From: Promethearchaeota archaeon
GTDB lineage: Archaea > Asgardarchaeota > Lokiarchaeia > Sigynarchaeales > SOKP01
Direction: 5' to 3'
Assembly: GCA_016839905.1 (NCBI GenBank)
Contig: JAEOTJ010000239.1
Location: 1 to 6,216, forward strand
DNA length: 6,216 nt
The notes below the pieces were generated by a model. It had not been told where the DNA came from and searched no databases. It saw only the letters and a list, made by a program, of their open reading frames with translations. Positions 5,158 to 6,216 of this stretch are shown here, piece by piece. How positions within the stretch are numbered: position 1 is the first letter of the stretch; each line of letters starts with the position of its first letter. The translations under genes and the position numbers were made by a program.

Positions 5158-5209
5158 TCAAAACATAATGATATTTAATTTTTCCATTATCATCATACAT
5201 TATTTTATT
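5120..5209 (-). pseudogene. Antisense fragment resembling a Nudix hydrolase
   Basis: Reading the minus strand from about 5209 to 5120 gives about 30 residues, including DDNGKIKYHYVLINY followed by FVEQIEGDP. This closely resembles the segment D-x-x-G-[KR]-I-[KR]-Y-H-Y-V-[LI]-[IV]-[DN]-Y found C-terminal to the Nudix box in ADP-ribose pyrophosphatase-like Nudix hydrolases. The Nudix box itself is absent: the DNA where it would lie is occupied by the phosphatase on the plus strand. There is thus only a scrap between two other truncated genes. The open frame on this strand is longer (5051-5332), but outside this segment it is antisense to the neighbouring genes. Match made from memory of the family, not a search. 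Confidence 0.5.
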
Positions 5210-5578
5210 GATAATAAAATAATACAATTTATTATAAATTGTTCGGAATTCGATTATCGGAAAAACGTCCAAAATGAATTTCACTATTTTCACATAAATA
5301 TACCTGATTTTGGAACTCCAACAGATTCTCAATTAGAAAAATTCTTCGAGATTACAAGTAAGTGTGGAGCAAATAGAGATCCAATTGTTGTACATTGTGT
5401 AGCAGGTTGTGGAAGAACAGGTATAATGATCGTAGCATGGGCTGCTTTTAATGGTTATATTCCAAATGGATTGGATCCTGTCAAATGGATTCGAAAACTT
5501 AGACCTTGTTCCTTAGAAACAAAGGAACAAATGGAATTCGCACAAAAAATGGCTAAAAGGTATCGAAAACGTCATTAA
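5168..5578 (+). CDS. Dual-specificity/tyrosine phosphatase domain, N-terminally truncated
   Basis: 136 aa from ATG 5168; a TTG at 5117 would add 17 residues. The signature loop HCVAGCGRTG is at residues 76-85 with nucleophile Cys77 and Arg83, and the general-acid loop IPDFGTPT has Asp47. After it come the usual helix (MIVAWAAFNGY) and the C-terminal RPCSLETKEQMEF, a normal end for CDC14/PTP-like dual-specificity phosphatases. It would remove phosphate from Tyr/Ser/Thr or another phospho-ester through a Cys-phosphate intermediate. Recognisable homology starts only at about residue 15 (DNKIIQFIINCSEF). The first strand of the fold, usually ending in an AG-S/P turn, is missing, and residues 1-14 are encoded over the antisense Nudix scrap. 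So the catalytic core is complete but the N-terminus is probably lost or replaced, and solubility and activity are doubtful. It lies 10 bases after the secreted-protein stop. Confidence 0.8.
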   Translation: MIFNFSIIIIHYFIDNKIIQFIINCSEFDYRKNVQNEFHYFHINIPDFGTPTDSQLEKFFEITSKCGANRDPIVVHCVAGCGRTGIMIVAWAAFNGYIPNGLDPVKWIRKLRPCSLETKEQMEFAQKMAKRYRKRH

Positions 5579-5581
5579 TAT

Positions 5582-5593
5582 AAAGTATATAAG
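5582..5593 (+). promoter_or_regulatory. Candidate TATA/BRE element for the last gene
   Basis: AAAGTATATAAG directly after the phosphatase stop resembles an archaeal BRE plus TATA box. It would place a start of transcription near 5615 and a leader of about 40 bases before ATG 5657. Confidence 0.3.
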
Positions 5594-5656
5594 AATAGAA
5601 TATATTTTATTAATAAGATTATAATTTTTTAATTGCCATATTATATATATTATTAG

Positions 5657-6216
5657 ATGCTTATGCAAAAATCAGACTACATTTATATGATAACTGATAA
5701 TATAATGGTATATCAGATTAATCTACCCACCGATTTTCGCGGAAATCAATTACATGAGCATCTTAATAGCTACGATGAAAAATATCTTAGTATAATTGCG
5801 GGATTCGATAAAAATTTCTTAGAACACTTTTTAATAATATCTAAAGGAAGAAATCAGGAAGACATTGCTGAAATACTTAGAAAAATGGAAAAAATTTCTC
5901 ATATGATTGGACCAACAGGAAATTTAAGTTATCTCACTCCTAATCAGATCCAATATATCCTCACTAAATTAGGTTCACTCAATGTAAACGAAATAAAAGA
6001 GGAAAATATTAGCCAAATTGCTGATGAACAAATAGAAAAAGAATTTGGAACCACATACGGCGCATCTTCCGCATTAGAACAACAACTTGCTAGTGCAGCA
6101 TTTTATTTACAATCAATTGGATATAATATTCAAGAGATACAGGAGAAATTCAATGAAGTAAGACAAGATCCTTCCAAATTGGATAACTTATTTACCTTAC
6201 CACCTAAAGAAATTAT
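5657..6216 (+). CDS. Unrecognised helical protein, 5' part only
   Basis: Open from ATG 5657 (preceded directly by an in-frame TAG at 5654-5656; a second ATG at 5663 is equally possible) to the window end, at least 186 codons without a stop. The protein is soluble-looking, rich in Gln, Asn, Glu and Ile, and mostly helical: LHEHLNSYDEKYLSIIAGF near residues 30-50, ISKGRNQEDIAEILRKMEKI, a Pro-containing linker (TPNQIQYILTKLG), and an Ala/Gln-rich helix (SSALEQQLASAAFYLQSIG) near residues 140-160. No Cys motifs, no membrane segment and no nucleotide-binding motif are visible. Third-position C and overall G+C are visibly higher than in the GTPase cluster, and the frame has no interruptions. I do not recognise the family. 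Confidence 0.8.
   Translation, partial: MLMQKSDYIYMITDNIMVYQINLPTDFRGNQLHEHLNSYDEKYLSIIAGFDKNFLEHFLIISKGRNQEDIAEILRKMEKISHMIGPTGNLSYLTPNQIQYILTKLGSLNVNEIKEENISQIADEQIEKEFGTTYGASSALEQQLASAAFYLQSIGYNIQEIQEKFNEVRQDPSKLDNLFTLPPKEI

Noticed and set aside
1..6216. CRISPR array, tRNA or rRNA gene, complete insertion sequence
   Set aside because: No regularly spaced repeats, cloverleaf-like or conserved rRNA segments were seen, and no DDE or serine/tyrosine recombinase catalytic region with terminal inverted repeats.

Overview
The window is a strongly AT-rich (roughly three quarters A+T by eye), single-strand-biased stretch from what is most likely an Asgard archaeon, Lokiarchaeia-like. The main reason is a cluster of three intron-free Ras/Rab-type small GTPases, an expansion typical of Asgard genomes. 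They sit next to a zinc-ribbon winged-helix regulator, a small Cys-rich zinc-type protein, a sequon-rich secreted protein and a HCx5R protein phosphatase. Spacing is prokaryote-like and no introns are evident. The organism assignment is inference; there is no marker gene or rRNA.

Layout. 1-318: gene-free AT-rich leader. 319-969: probable DNA-binding protein with a four-Cys zinc ribbon apparently inserted in the wing of a winged helix. 996-1312: broken copy A of a small (about 90-105 aa) protein, followed by a conserved 64-bp block and GTPase A (1396-1920). 1970-2497: GTPase C. 2622-2993: small Cys-rich protein frame interrupted by in-frame TGA and TAG. 3025-3210: coiled-coil fragment. 3212-3485: copy B of the small protein, its tail shifted out of frame by one A, followed by the second copy of the 64-bp block and GTPase B (3537-4142). 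4143-4622: a short orphan frame, a T-rich terminator candidate and a scrap of a third small-protein copy. 4623-5157: secreted, N-glycosylation-sequon-rich protein whose signal peptide is split from its body by a 17-A run. 5120-5209, minus strand: apparent Nudix-hydrolase fragment. 5168-5578: dual-specificity/tyrosine phosphatase lacking its N-terminus. 5657-6216: start of an unrecognised helical protein that leaves the window.

Two themes stand out. First, small-protein gene, 64-bp block and GTPase form a duplicated module. All three GTPases keep the guanine-recognition motifs (NKLD, SxK) but share the same unusual phosphate-loop changes (first Gly to Ala, Ser/Thr to Lys) and a broken DxxG motif. 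They look like a local family of guanine-nucleotide-binding proteins unlikely to hydrolyse GTP in the ordinary way. Second, the region is full of interrupted frames: three in-frame stops, at least three single-A indels in A-runs, and a mosaic junction of a truncated glycoprotein, an inverted Nudix scrap and a truncated phosphatase. This is either a decaying, recombining accessory island or in part a read/assembly error problem; raw-read support would decide which. No tRNA, rRNA, CRISPR array or complete insertion sequence was seen.
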